In this document: positions 16,841 to 21,571 of the stretch, one piece after another
Layout of the letters: each line of letters begins with the position of its first letter
Position numbering within the stretch: position 1 is the stretch's first letter
Source of the DNA: Chryseobacterium sp. PMSZPI
GTDB taxonomy: Bacteria > Bacteroidota > Bacteroidia > Flavobacteriales > Weeksellaceae
Length of the DNA: 46,044 nucleotides
Direction of reading: 5' to 3'
Assembly: GCF_002835665.1 (NCBI RefSeq)
Contig: NZ_PIZV01000069.1
Coordinates: 1 to 46,044 of the forward strand
Made by a program: the position numbers and the translations under genes
Notes under the pieces: generated by a model
What the model saw: the letters and a program-made list of their open reading frames with translations, nothing else
Databases searched by the model: none
Told to the model about the DNA's origin: nothing

Positions 16841-17847
16841 TTAAGAGTCATCAACTCTTCTTTAATACAATCAATAACTAAAGTATTCAGCTTCTTATTG
16901 ATTCTTTTTTGTTCTTCTTTTTCGATGGTTTTAAAAGCTTCCGGAAAATCTTTTCCAAAATCTTCAAAAATATCCTGAGCAAAAAGACCAATAACCTTTC
17001 CTTTCATTTTAGGTTCGAATTCACCAACTTTACTCAACACATTATTCAATCGGTTTTCAGTCACGTATTTTTGAATTTCATCCCAAATATTTTGAGCTTT
17101 ATCACTGAAACAAATGTGTTTTTGCGTTGTTCTCTCCTGCTTTTTAACCATTTTGGATTTCTCGATCCACTTTTCATTCTTATTTTTCAGAATGACCCTT
17201 GCACCGTTTCCAAAGTATTTAGTTTTCAAAGTTTTGATGATGGTACCTTCACACATATTGTTCATTTCCGGTAATCCTAACCATGTCGGAATTTTAGAAT
17301 TGAAAACATTCGGAAACTTCAAAGCTTCCTCCAAAGTACCTTGGAATAATGTTTTAGCATAAAAAAATCCGGTTTCTTCAAAAATTGAATTGATCATATC
17401 TGTATCCAAATAGGTGATTCCATTCAATTTAATGTCGAAAGCATAAAATTCGTTGTAAGGAGCATATTCAATACCTGCTTGTACCCTCACAGCATCTTTT
17501 ACCGGTTCTACTTCTTTATGCTTGTAACCACCGCCGAACAATTCACCGTAAATAATTATGTTTTCAACATTTGGATAGGATTTTTTAACTTTATGAAACG
17601 CTTTAATAACATTTTTCCTGTAACGTTCCAATATCTGATGTGCATTGAAAAACTTTTCGTCTTTTTCTATAAAAGAAGTCCTCTTTGCTATTTTAATTTC
17701 CTTACCGTTGGTAAAGAAAGAGAAATTAGCCCCATGAACTTTCTCCTGCACAATGAAAATCTCATCTCCAAATCCCTGTAACCTAATCTGCTCGATAATA
17801 CGGGCTTGGTAAGCATTTTCTATTGAGTTATATGTTTTGAAAATCAT
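16834..17847 (-). CDS. RNA ligase, T4 Rnl2-like
   Basis: 337 residues of a nucleotidyltransferase-fold RNA ligase. Visible motifs: I EKVHGANF with the adenylated Lys36, a YGELFGG segment (Glu102), IIIa FYAFDI (about 134-139), IV CEGTIIK (Glu200, Lys205) and V VILKNKNEKW (Lys221, Lys223). This set is typical of Rnl2-type enzymes that seal 3'-OH / 5'-phosphate nicks in duplex RNA, including cleaved anticodon loops. The start overlaps the stop of the upstream cREC gene by four bases (ATGA-type overlap), so the two are translationally coupled. With cREC and YkuK-like genes and a tRNA array upstream, tRNA repair is the likely job. Confidence 0.9.
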   Translation of the reverse strand: MIFKTYNSIENAYQARIIEQIRLQGFGDEIFIVQEKVHGANFSFFTNGKEIKIAKRTSFIEKDEKFFNAHQILERYRKNVIKAFHKVKKSYPNVENIIIYGELFGGGYKHKEVEPVKDAVRVQAGIEYAPYNEFYAFDIKLNGITYLDTDMINSIFEETGFFYAKTLFQGTLEEALKFPNVFNSKIPTWLGLPEMNNMCEGTIIKTLKTKYFGNGARVILKNKNEKWIEKSKMVKKQERTTQKHICFSDKAQNIWDEIQKYVTENRLNNVLSKVGEFEPKMKGKVIGLFAQDIFEDFGKDFPEAFKTIEKEEQKRINKKLNTLVIDCIKEELMTLKS

Positions 17848-18221
17848 TTTTTTTGTTTTTTAAAGTTTTTTAAAAGGCTCTCAATATTCTCTTTTCCCAC
17901 AGGATTCATGGAATGACAATAGAATTTTGGTAAATCTATATTATTATCCATACAGTATTCTATCAGCCATTTTGCACAATCGTATCCTGTTTTTTCAACA
18001 CATTTCTGAGGATCCAATTTCAGATAATATTCATCTGCAAGGTCATGGTCAAAAGAAATCATTTCCGGAAGTCCTTTTTCTAAAATCCAGTTGACAAACT
18101 GCTCATACTTTCGAACGATATGCCAGTCATTTCTAAGGAAAACATCCTGTTTGGTATACTGATATGCTTCAATAGGATATCTTATATCATCCAGAAATAA
18201 TAATCTTTTTATCATTTTCAT
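17844..18221 (-). CDS. cyclic-phosphate processing receiver (cREC) domain protein
   Basis: 125 residues in a receiver-like fold: LLFLDDIRYP at the start (Asp11, Asp12), MISFDHDLADEYY in the middle (Asp58, His59, Asp60) and FYCHSMNPVGKENIESLL near the end with its conserved HSxNP. This pattern is the cREC family, proposed from comparative genomics to remove or open 2',3'-cyclic phosphates during RNA repair. That chemistry would prepare nuclease-cut tRNA ends for the ligase next door. The four-base overlap with the ligase gene supports joint function. It is not a two-component regulator. Confidence 0.85.
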   Translation of the reverse strand: MKMIKRLLFLDDIRYPIEAYQYTKQDVFLRNDWHIVRKYEQFVNWILEKGLPEMISFDHDLADEYYLKLDPQKCVEKTGYDCAKWLIEYCMDNNIDLPKFYCHSMNPVGKENIESLLKNFKKQKK

Positions 18222-18234
18222 TGTATATTTTTAA

Positions 18235-18304
18235 GGATGGAAGTTGGGAAGCCAGAGAGCGATAATTTAGTATTGTATTGCTATAAACTTCCCCTCTTCC
18301 AACT
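18235..18304. repeat. short inverted-repeat element (GGAAGTTGGGAAG type)
   Basis: ATGGAAGTTGGGAAGCC and AACTTCCCCTCTTCCAACT face each other around an AT-rich centre. Related GGAAGCTGGAAGTT strings occur at about 43430 and 45940, so this seems to be a copy of a small dispersed repeat. Confidence 0.45.
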
Positions 18305-18307
18305 ATT

Positions 18308-18793
18308 TTAAACCATCACATCAGCACAATTAGAACTTGCGAATGCAAAAGGTTTTGCTTTAAACACATACCCCATTCCCAGAATGTATCCCATAGCATC
18401 TTTTAACGCTACATTGGATTTAAAGTCAGGGTCGGTATTAATGTCTGCGTGTACCTCCATTTCCACATCATAAGTTTCCAGAATAGAACAAATGGCATAA
18501 GCGATTTCTACGGATTTGTTGACCTCATTCAGCATTCGTTCTTTGATACTGATATTCTGTATTTCTCTTTCTTTTCTGATAAAGGTAAACGCTCCTTTTC
18601 CCTCACGAATAAATACTACTGCCGTAGCATAATTAATAGCTTCTCCGTATACATGGGAATCTGATCCCACACATACTTTCAGACGATGTCCGTTTGCCTG
18701 TTCGCGAATAATGGCTTCTTCTACCAGCTGTGTGATAGAGTGCTGGAAAATTTTTCCATTCATATTCTGCCATGTTTGTTGTTGCGTTTCCAT
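18308..18793 (-). CDS. RNase H-like YkuK family protein
   Basis: 161 residues, matching the DUF458/YkuK family: LKVCVGSDSHVYG (Asp45 as first acidic residue), YATAVVFIREGKG, and VEMEVHADINTDPDFKSN (about 110-127) as later acidic positions of an RNase H fold. Its biochemical role is not established; nuclease activity on RNA is suggested by the fold. It is the first protein gene after the tRNA array, 88 bases from tRNA-Gln with no promoter seen between, and it precedes cREC and RNA ligase. It may trim or process damaged tRNA; that is inference. Confidence 0.85.
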   Translation of the reverse strand: METQQQTWQNMNGKIFQHSITQLVEEAIIREQANGHRLKVCVGSDSHVYGEAINYATAVVFIREGKGAFTFIRKEREIQNISIKERMLNEVNKSVEIAYAICSILETYDVEMEVHADINTDPDFKSNVALKDAMGYILGMGYVFKAKPFAFASSNCADVMV

Positions 18794-18881
18794 TTTTTCT
18801 ACATACTTTAATTGATAAATGATTATTGATAATTGATCTTCCGGTAGCCATTTTCCGGCTTCTCGTTTCTAATTCCTATTG

Positions 18882-18953
18882 TTGATTCATCAGGACTCGA
18901 ACCTGAACAACAAGAGTCAAAGTCTTGTGTGCTGCCAATTACACTATGAATCA
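18882..18953 (-). tRNA. tRNA-Gln (TTG)
   Basis: Seven-bp acceptor TGATTCA/TGAATCA with U1-A72 as in other bacterial tRNA-Gln, T arm TCAGG-TTCGAGT-CCTGA, anticodon stem CAAGA/TCTTG with loop CTTTGAC, anticodon TTG, discriminator A. CCA is not encoded. Last tRNA of the array. The D arm is short and AT-rich. Confidence 0.85.
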
Positions 18954-18965
18954 GATTTAAATTCA

Positions 18966-19048
18966 TGAGTAATAAGTAATTGGTAATGAGTAATGATGAA
19001 AATTATTTTTCTATCATTCATTACTTGCTCATTATTCATCATTCATGT
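18966..19048. repeat. AT-rich palindromic spacer, copy 1
   Basis: TAATGAGTAATGAT on one side and ATCATTCATTACTTGCTC on the other make a long weak hairpin between tRNA-Gln and tRNA-Phe. Same family as copies at 19131, 19462, 19713 and 20030. Confidence 0.6.
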
Positions 19049-19051
19049 TTG

Positions 19052-19124
19052 TGGAACAGACAGGAATTGAACCTGTACCCTTAGTTTTTCAGACTAATGT
19101 GCACACCAAGTACACCACTCTTCC
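19052..19124 (-). tRNA. tRNA-Phe (GAA)
   Basis: Acceptor GGAAGAG/CTGTTCC with one mismatch at the fifth pair, T arm ACAGG-TTCAATT-CCTGT, anticodon stem TTAGT/ACTAA with loop CTGAAAA, anticodon GAA, discriminator A. D loop holds TTGGTGTG. Divergent but complete. Confidence 0.78.
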
Positions 19125-19130
19125 CTATTT

Positions 19131-19212
19131 TATAAGTAATGAGTAATGAGTGATGGGTACTAATGATAACTACTTTTCTATCATTCATTACTTATTGCTC
19201 ATTATTCATCAT
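19131..19212. repeat. AT-rich palindromic spacer, copy 2
   Basis: TAAGTAATGAGTAATGAGTG facing ATCATTCATTACTTATTGCT, between tRNA-Phe and the first hairpin element; the full-length form of the spacer family. Confidence 0.6.
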
Positions 19213-19213
19213 A

Positions 19214-19270
19214 AAGGCTGCCTATATTTCATATTTGGCTAATAAAGATCTTCTGCTCTCGACAGCCCTT
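19214..19270 (-). ncRNA. array hairpin element a
   Basis: Stem GGGCTG/CAGCC closing a loop that carries the conserved string GAGAGCAGAAGATCTTTA on the minus strand. One of five related elements in the array whose stems differ by compensating changes while this loop string is kept. Confidence 0.5.
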
Positions 19271-19289
19271 TTCTCTTTTCTTTATTTTA

Positions 19290-19371
19290 TGTGAATGGTA
19301 ACTGGCCAATGTATCATTCATTTGAACTTTCATGGTATTATTATCAATTCAAGATTGACCAGTTATTCACA
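19290..19371. repeat. 82-base palindrome beside tRNA-Glu
   Basis: Nested arms TGTGAA/TTCACA, TAACTGG/CCAGTTA and CAAT/ATTG surround a 45-base centre that itself pairs TTGAA with TTCAA. It ends five bases before tRNA-Glu. No anticodon-like loop; could be a processing signal or a decayed tRNA-like unit. Confidence 0.55.
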
Positions 19372-19376
19372 TCCAG

Positions 19377-19448
19377 TACTCTATAAGGGAATCGAACCCT
19401 TATTTTCTGCTCGAAAGGCAGACGTCCTTACCGTTAGACGAATAGAGC
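19377..19448 (-). tRNA. tRNA-Glu (TTC)
   Basis: Acceptor GCTCTAT/ATAGAGT with a G-U first pair, D arm GTC...GAC with AACGGTA, anticodon stem TCTGC/GCAGA with loop CTTTCGA (anticodon TTC), T arm AAGGG-TTCGATT-CCCTT, discriminator A. Confidence 0.88.
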
Positions 19449-19461
19449 GTTCTTATAATTA

Positions 19462-19510
19462 TAAGTAATGAGTAATAATGAAAACTACTTTTCTATTATT
19501 CATTACTGAT
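19462..19510. repeat. AT-rich palindromic spacer, copy 3 (short)
   Basis: TAAGTAATGAGTAATAATG facing TATTATTCATTACTGATTGC; shortened copy of the spacer family, upstream of tRNA-Glu on the minus strand. Confidence 0.5.
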
Positions 19511-19530
19511 TGCCTATATTCATTTAAAAA

Positions 19531-19597
19531 AAGAATAAGCTTGTCTTTAAATTTGCTTAACAAAAAGAACTTCTACGCTTGACAAGCCTTTCTTTCG
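19531..19597 (-). ncRNA. array hairpin element b
   Basis: Seven-bp stem GCTTGTC/GACAAGC (19539-19545 with 19581-19587), with outer AAAGAA/TTCTTT, and loop string AAGCGTAGAAGTTCTTT. Stem bases differ from the other copies yet still pair. Confidence 0.55.
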
Positions 19598-19635
19598 AAA
19601 ATTATATTGAGCATTTAATATTTTCTCTTTTTTGA

Positions 19636-19706
19636 CCAACTGACCAGGAATCGAACCTAAACAACAAGAGTACATTTCCTGCATGCTGCCATTACATTAT
19701 CAGCGG
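19636..19706 (-). tRNA. tRNA-like gene, Gln-related body, apparent anticodon TGT
   Basis: Body closely follows the tRNA-Gln at 18882 (shared TCTTGTTGTT-AGGTTCGA and ATGGCAGCA). Acceptor CCGCTGA/TCAGTTG has one mismatch; anticodon stem CAGGA/TCTTG holds loop AATGTAC. The apparent anticodon is TGT (Thr, ACA codons), but the base before it is A where nearly all tRNAs have U33. It is either a decayed copy or an altered, possibly nuclease-resistant or decoy tRNA. Confidence 0.5.
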
Positions 19707-19712
19707 TTTTTT

Positions 19713-19796
19713 ATGAGTAATGAGTAATTGATGATGAGTAATGATAAAAACTACGCTCCTATTATTAATTACTTATTGCTCACTATTCATCATTAA
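19713..19796. repeat. AT-rich palindromic spacer, copy 4
   Basis: TGAGTAATGAGTAATTGATG facing TATTAATTACTTATTGCTCA, between the anomalous tRNA and hairpin element c. Confidence 0.6.
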
Positions 19797-19798
19797 AA

Positions 19799-19868
19799 AA
19801 GAAAAGCCTGTCTGTATTTTGTGTTTTGGCTTAAAGATCTTCTGCGCTCGACAGACGTTTTCTTTTCT
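19799..19868 (-). ncRNA. array hairpin element c
   Basis: Outer AAGAAAA/TTTTCTT and inner GTCTGT/ACAGAC stems (19810-19815 with 19851-19856); loop carries GAGCGCAGAAGATCTTTA. Best-formed member of the five; the minus-strand T-rich tail may also give it terminator character. Confidence 0.55.
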
Positions 19869-19939
19869 TAATAAAGGATATTTTTTCAGCTATCATTGAT
19901 GAATGATGTTGTAACACTCCCAATTTCAGCTTTACATTG

Positions 19940-20021
19940 AGATGGTTATGGGATTCAAACCCACTCAGTTTACACAACGGTTTTGCAGACCGCCCCGACT
20001 CTTCCACTTCGGCGAACCATC
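19940..20021 (-). tRNA. tRNA-Cys (GCA) with enlarged variable loop
   Basis: Perfect acceptor GATGGTT/AACCATC, D arm CCGA/TCGG, anticodon stem GCGGT/ACCGT with loop CTGCAAA, anticodon GCA, T arm GTGGG-TTTGAAT-CCCAT. Discriminator is U73, the usual Cys identity base. The variable region is about 12 bases (TGTGTAAACTGA) where normal tRNA-Cys has 4-5, giving a length of 82. Confidence 0.78.
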
Positions 20022-20029
20022 AGGTTTAA

Positions 20030-20078
20030 TATGAGTAATAAGCAATGGCTAATGAGTAATTTTTAATGCCTATTATTC
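20030..20078. repeat. AT-rich palindromic spacer, copy 5 (short)
   Basis: ATGAGTAATAAGCAATGGCT followed by TAATGCCTATTATTC; a shortened copy of the spacer family next to hairpin element d. Confidence 0.45.
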
Positions 20079-20086
20079 AAAAAACA

Positions 20087-20133
20087 AAGTCTATCCAATT
20101 TTTTTTGTTTGAACTTCTGCGCTGGACAGACTT
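20087..20133 (-). ncRNA. array hairpin element d
   Basis: AAGTCT/AGACTT outer and CC/GG inner pairs (20087-20092 with 20128-20133) and loop string CAGCGCAGAAGTTCAAA. Differs in the stem from c but keeps the loop core GCGCAGAAG. Confidence 0.5.
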
Positions 20134-20194
20134 ATATTTCTACCTAAAATTTTATTAATCATATTTGCAATAACTTCTAACTGTTATATTGAGA

Positions 20195-20266
20195 AAGAAA
20201 AAAGCTTGTCTGTATTTTTGTGTTTGGTATAAAGATCTTATGCTCTCAACAAACTTTTATTTTTCC
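20195..20266 (-). ncRNA. array hairpin element e
   Basis: AAAGCTTGT faces ACAAACTTT (20201-20209 with 20249-20257, one mismatch); loop string GAGAGCATAAGATCTTTA and a trailing ACACAAAAATACAGACA that matches element c closely. Lies between tRNA-Asn and element d. Confidence 0.5.
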
Positions 20267-20294
20267 CCTGAAACAATTAACATTTAGTTATCTG

Positions 20295-20366
20295 TGATTC
20301 CGGAAAGACCCGAACTTTCAACTTCCAGTTTAACAGACCGGTGTTCTACCATTGAGCTACAGAATC
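20295..20366 (-). tRNA. tRNA-Asn (GTT)
   Basis: Acceptor GATTCTG/CGGAATC, U8 A9, D arm GCTC/GAAC with one mismatch, anticodon stem CCGGT/ACTGG with loop CTGTTAA (anticodon GTT), T arm GAAAG-TTCGGGT-CTTTC, discriminator A. Confidence 0.85.
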
Positions 20367-20372
20367 ATTTTG

Positions 20373-20446
20373 TAATTTCGGAAGGACTCGAACCTTCAAC
20401 CTCCGGTGTATCAGACCGACACTCTAACCACTTGAGCTACGAAATC
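20373..20446 (-). tRNA. tRNA-Ile (GAT)
   Basis: Acceptor GATTTCG/CGAAATT, U8 A9, D arm GCTC/GAGT, anticodon stem TCGGT/ACCGG with loop CTGATAC (anticodon GAT), T arm GAAGG-TTCGAGT-CCTTC, discriminator A. Only six bases separate it from tRNA-Asn. Confidence 0.88.
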
Positions 20447-20456
20447 ATTTTAATTG

Positions 20457-20537
20457 ATGAATAGTGAATGGCCAATCCGCTTGGTGGTCAATTTTCAAAT
20501 TCACTTGCAAAGCAAGATTCACCATTGACTTATTCAT
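20457..20537. repeat. 81-base palindrome between tRNA-Ile and tRNA-Pro
   Basis: Arms ATGAATA/TATTCAT and GTGAAT/ATTCAC enclose two small hairpins, CTTGC-TTT-GCAAG and CCAA-GCGGA-TTGG. Similar in size to the palindrome at 19290. Confidence 0.5.
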
Positions 20538-20545
20538 TTTTTTCG

Positions 20546-20617
20546 TCTGGAAAATAGGATTCGAACCTATGACCTCCCGCGTCCAAGACGGGTAAACAAC
20601 CACCGTTATCTTTCCAG
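20546..20617 (-). tRNA. tRNA-Pro (TGG)
   Basis: Perfect acceptor CTGGAAA/TTTCCAG, anticodon stem CCCGT/GCGGG with loop CTTGGAC (anticodon TGG), T arm ATAGG-TTCGAAT-CCTAT, discriminator A. The D arm is unusual: TAA/TTA stem around CGGTGGTTGT. Confidence 0.85.
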
Positions 20618-20623
20618 TTTTAA

Positions 20624-20680
20624 GACTCACTTCAAAACTCTTTTCCAAGAGACAGTCGGAATTGAATTTTTCCATGAATC
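20624..20680 (-). ncRNA. 57-base tRNA-like hairpin bearing a tRNA-Asp anticodon arm
   Basis: On the minus strand GATTCAT/GTGAGTC forms a seven-bp acceptor-like stem, TTCAA/TTGAA an inner stem, and TTCCGA-CTGTCTC-TTGGAA a six-bp arm whose 15 central bases (20645-20659) are identical to the anticodon arm of the tRNA-Asp at 20685. There is no D or T arm. It looks like a minimal anticodon-arm display; decoy or pseudo-tRNA. Confidence 0.55.
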
Positions 20681-20684
20681 TTCG

Positions 20685-20756
20685 CGGTCTATGCGAGAAT
20701 CGAACTCGCAGTGCCCAAGAGACAGTCGGGCAGGTTAGCCATTACCTCAATAGACC
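20685..20756 (-). tRNA. tRNA-Asp (GTC)
   Basis: Perfect acceptor GGTCTAT/ATAGACC, D arm AGGT/ACCT, anticodon stem CCCGA/TTGGG with loop CTGTCTC (anticodon GTC), T arm GCGAG-TTCGATT-CTCGC, discriminator G as expected for Asp. Confidence 0.9.
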
Positions 20757-20762
20757 TTTTTG

Positions 20763-20836
20763 TGACTCCGAAAGGATTCGAACCTCTAACCCTGGGTTTA
20801 GAAAACCCATGCTCTGTCCAATTGAGCTACGGAGCC
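20763..20836 (-). tRNA. tRNA-Arg (TCT)
   Basis: Acceptor GGCTCCG/CGGAGTC, D arm GCTC/GAGC, anticodon stem TGGGT/ACCCA with loop TTTCTAA (anticodon TCT), T arm AGAGG-TTCGAAT-CCTTT, discriminator A. Confidence 0.9.
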
Positions 20837-20840
20837 GTAG

Positions 20841-20914
20841 TAATCTTAGAAGGACTCGAACCTTCAACCTTCGGTGCCGTAAACCGATGCTCTATCCAAT
20901 TGAGCTATAAGATT
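20841..20914 (-). tRNA. tRNA-Arg (ACG)
   Basis: Perfect acceptor AATCTTA/TAAGATT, D arm GCTC/GAGC, anticodon stem TCGGT/ACCGA with loop TTACGGC (anticodon ACG, expected to be read as ICG), T arm GAAGG-TTCGAGT-CCTTC, discriminator A. An A1-U72 pair is uncommon. Confidence 0.9.
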
Positions 20915-20923
20915 ATATACTTT

Positions 20924-20996
20924 GGGTATCTTCGGGGATCGAACCCTGTTCTCCGGTTCCACAGACCGGCGCTTTACCAAATAAGCTAAAGAAACC
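20924..20996 (-). tRNA. tRNA-His (GTG), first tRNA of the array
   Basis: Acceptor GGTTTCT/AGATACC with one T-T mismatch, D arm GCTT/AAGC, anticodon stem CCGGT/ACCGG with loop CTGTGGA (anticodon GTG), T loop TTCGATC on a weak three-pair T stem, discriminator C as in tRNA-His. Its 5' end is only about 13 bases past the stem of the terminator at 21010-21032. Confidence 0.8.
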
Positions 20997-21000
20997 ATAA

Positions 21001-21032
21001 AAAATAAAAAGCGCCTCTTTTTGGGAGGCGCT
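21001..21032 (-). terminator. intrinsic terminator / proposed attenuator before the tRNA array
   Basis: Minus-strand stem AGCGCCTC/GAGGCGCT (21025-21032 with 21010-21017), seven-base loop and a TTTTTATTTTTT tract. It follows the 41-codon ORF by 25 bases and ends against tRNA-His, with no room for a promoter between. AGGTGCTTA inside the ORF (21076-21084) can pair with TGAGCGCCT (21026-21034) over nine pairs, which would break the stem. Confidence 0.8.
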
Positions 21033-21057
21033 CAACTATTTTTAACGTAAAAGATCA

Positions 21058-21183
21058 TTAACTGACCCACGTATATAAGCACCTTTTATCCACAATTTCA
21101 CGATCAAAAATACACACAGCTCCTGCCGGCTCCTGTCCGAACAGTCTTGAATATTGATTGAATATGTGATGTAATTGTTTCAT
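21058..21183 (-). CDS. 41-codon leader-like ORF containing all 20 amino acids (leader 1)
   Basis: ATG to TAA, 41 residues, beginning MKQLHHIFNQYS and ending VDKRCLYTWVS. Every one of the twenty amino acids occurs, eighteen of them (all but Thr and Trp) before codon 34, which starts the segment able to pair with the downstream terminator. It has its own promoter (21255-21286) and a leader of about 65 bases, and is followed by a strong terminator next to the tRNA array. No homologous family is recognised, there is no signal or domain, and it is best read as a regulatory leader peptide for the array, though a real small protein cannot be excluded. Confidence 0.65.
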   Translation of the reverse strand: MKQLHHIFNQYSRLFGQEPAGAVCIFDREIVDKRCLYTWVS

Positions 21184-21254
21184 TTTATTTTTGTTTTGCT
21201 TTTACATTATTTTTGATTGAATCCTGAAAACCTGTTGCTTTCAATTTTCGGTTG

Positions 21255-21286
21255 CAAAGTAAATATGAATTTTTGAGACCTGCAAA
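21255..21286 (-). promoter_or_regulatory. promoter upstream of leader 1 and the tRNA array
   Basis: Minus-strand -33 TTTG (21283-21286) and -7 TTACTTTG (21255-21262), one mismatch to TAnnTTTG, spaced by 20 bases. It is the nearest recognisable promoter upstream of the array; no TAnnTTTG element is seen on the minus strand between it and the first protein gene. Confidence 0.55.
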
Positions 21287-21339
21287 TAAATTTTAATTAT
21301 AATAATCTGAAAATCAATTAATTACACATGAAATTCAGC

Positions 21340-21402
21340 ATGAGAGATTTCTGTCCGCGATATTTCGCAGATATCTTAATGACCTAAATGACTGTCTCTC
21401 AT
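21340..21402 (-). ncRNA. 63-base structured element with anticodon-arm-like hairpin
   Basis: Perfect eight-bp outer stem ATGAGAGA/TCTCTCAT and an inner GATAT-CTGCGAA-ATATC arm with a seven-base loop shaped like an anticodon loop (U33, GCG, A37). It lies between the leader 2 terminator and the leader 1 promoter. Could be a tRNA-like decoy or a control element; alone it does not make a full tRNA. Confidence 0.45.
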
Positions 21403-21512
21403 CGGGTTGCTTATCACTCTATTTTATTGTATTAAAGTTTCATTGTTGATTAAAAAATTTTCATGTTTATGGTTATTTTTTTTCATTCTAAATAATTTCT
21501 GACCTAAAAAAC

Positions 21513-21541
21513 AAAAAACGCCTCGAAAAATCGAGGCGTTT
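21513..21541 (-). terminator. intrinsic terminator after leader 2
   Basis: Minus-strand stem AACGCCTCGA/TCGAGGCGTT (21531-21540 with 21517-21526) and a T-rich tail. It resembles the leader 1 terminator (shared CGCCTC/GAGGCG). TGAGGT in codons 30-32 of leader 2 can pair with GCCTCG in its 5' arm over six pairs. Confidence 0.75.
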
Positions 21542-21571
21542 CTGCAGTATTTTGATTAAATTTTTACGAGT

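Noticed and set aside
17844..18221. Two-component response regulator
   Set aside because: The receiver-like fold has FDHDLAD and HSxNP motifs of cREC and no output domain or kinase partner.
18966..20078. CRISPR array
   Set aside because: Repeats differ in length and sequence, are themselves palindromic, and alternate with tRNA genes; no cas genes.
19214..20266. Hairpin elements a-e as further tRNA genes
   Set aside because: No T loop, no anticodon arm with a seven-base loop, and only about 50-60 bases long.
20445..20989. ORFs of 76-92 codons across the tRNA array (20445-20675, 20662-20910, 20711-20989)
   Set aside because: They run through tRNA genes and translate repeated tRNA T-arm sequence; no coding character.
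18882..20996. Prophage tRNA cluster
   Set aside because: No phage structural, integrase or lysis genes nearby; neighbours are chromosomal, although transfer of the array itself cannot be excluded.
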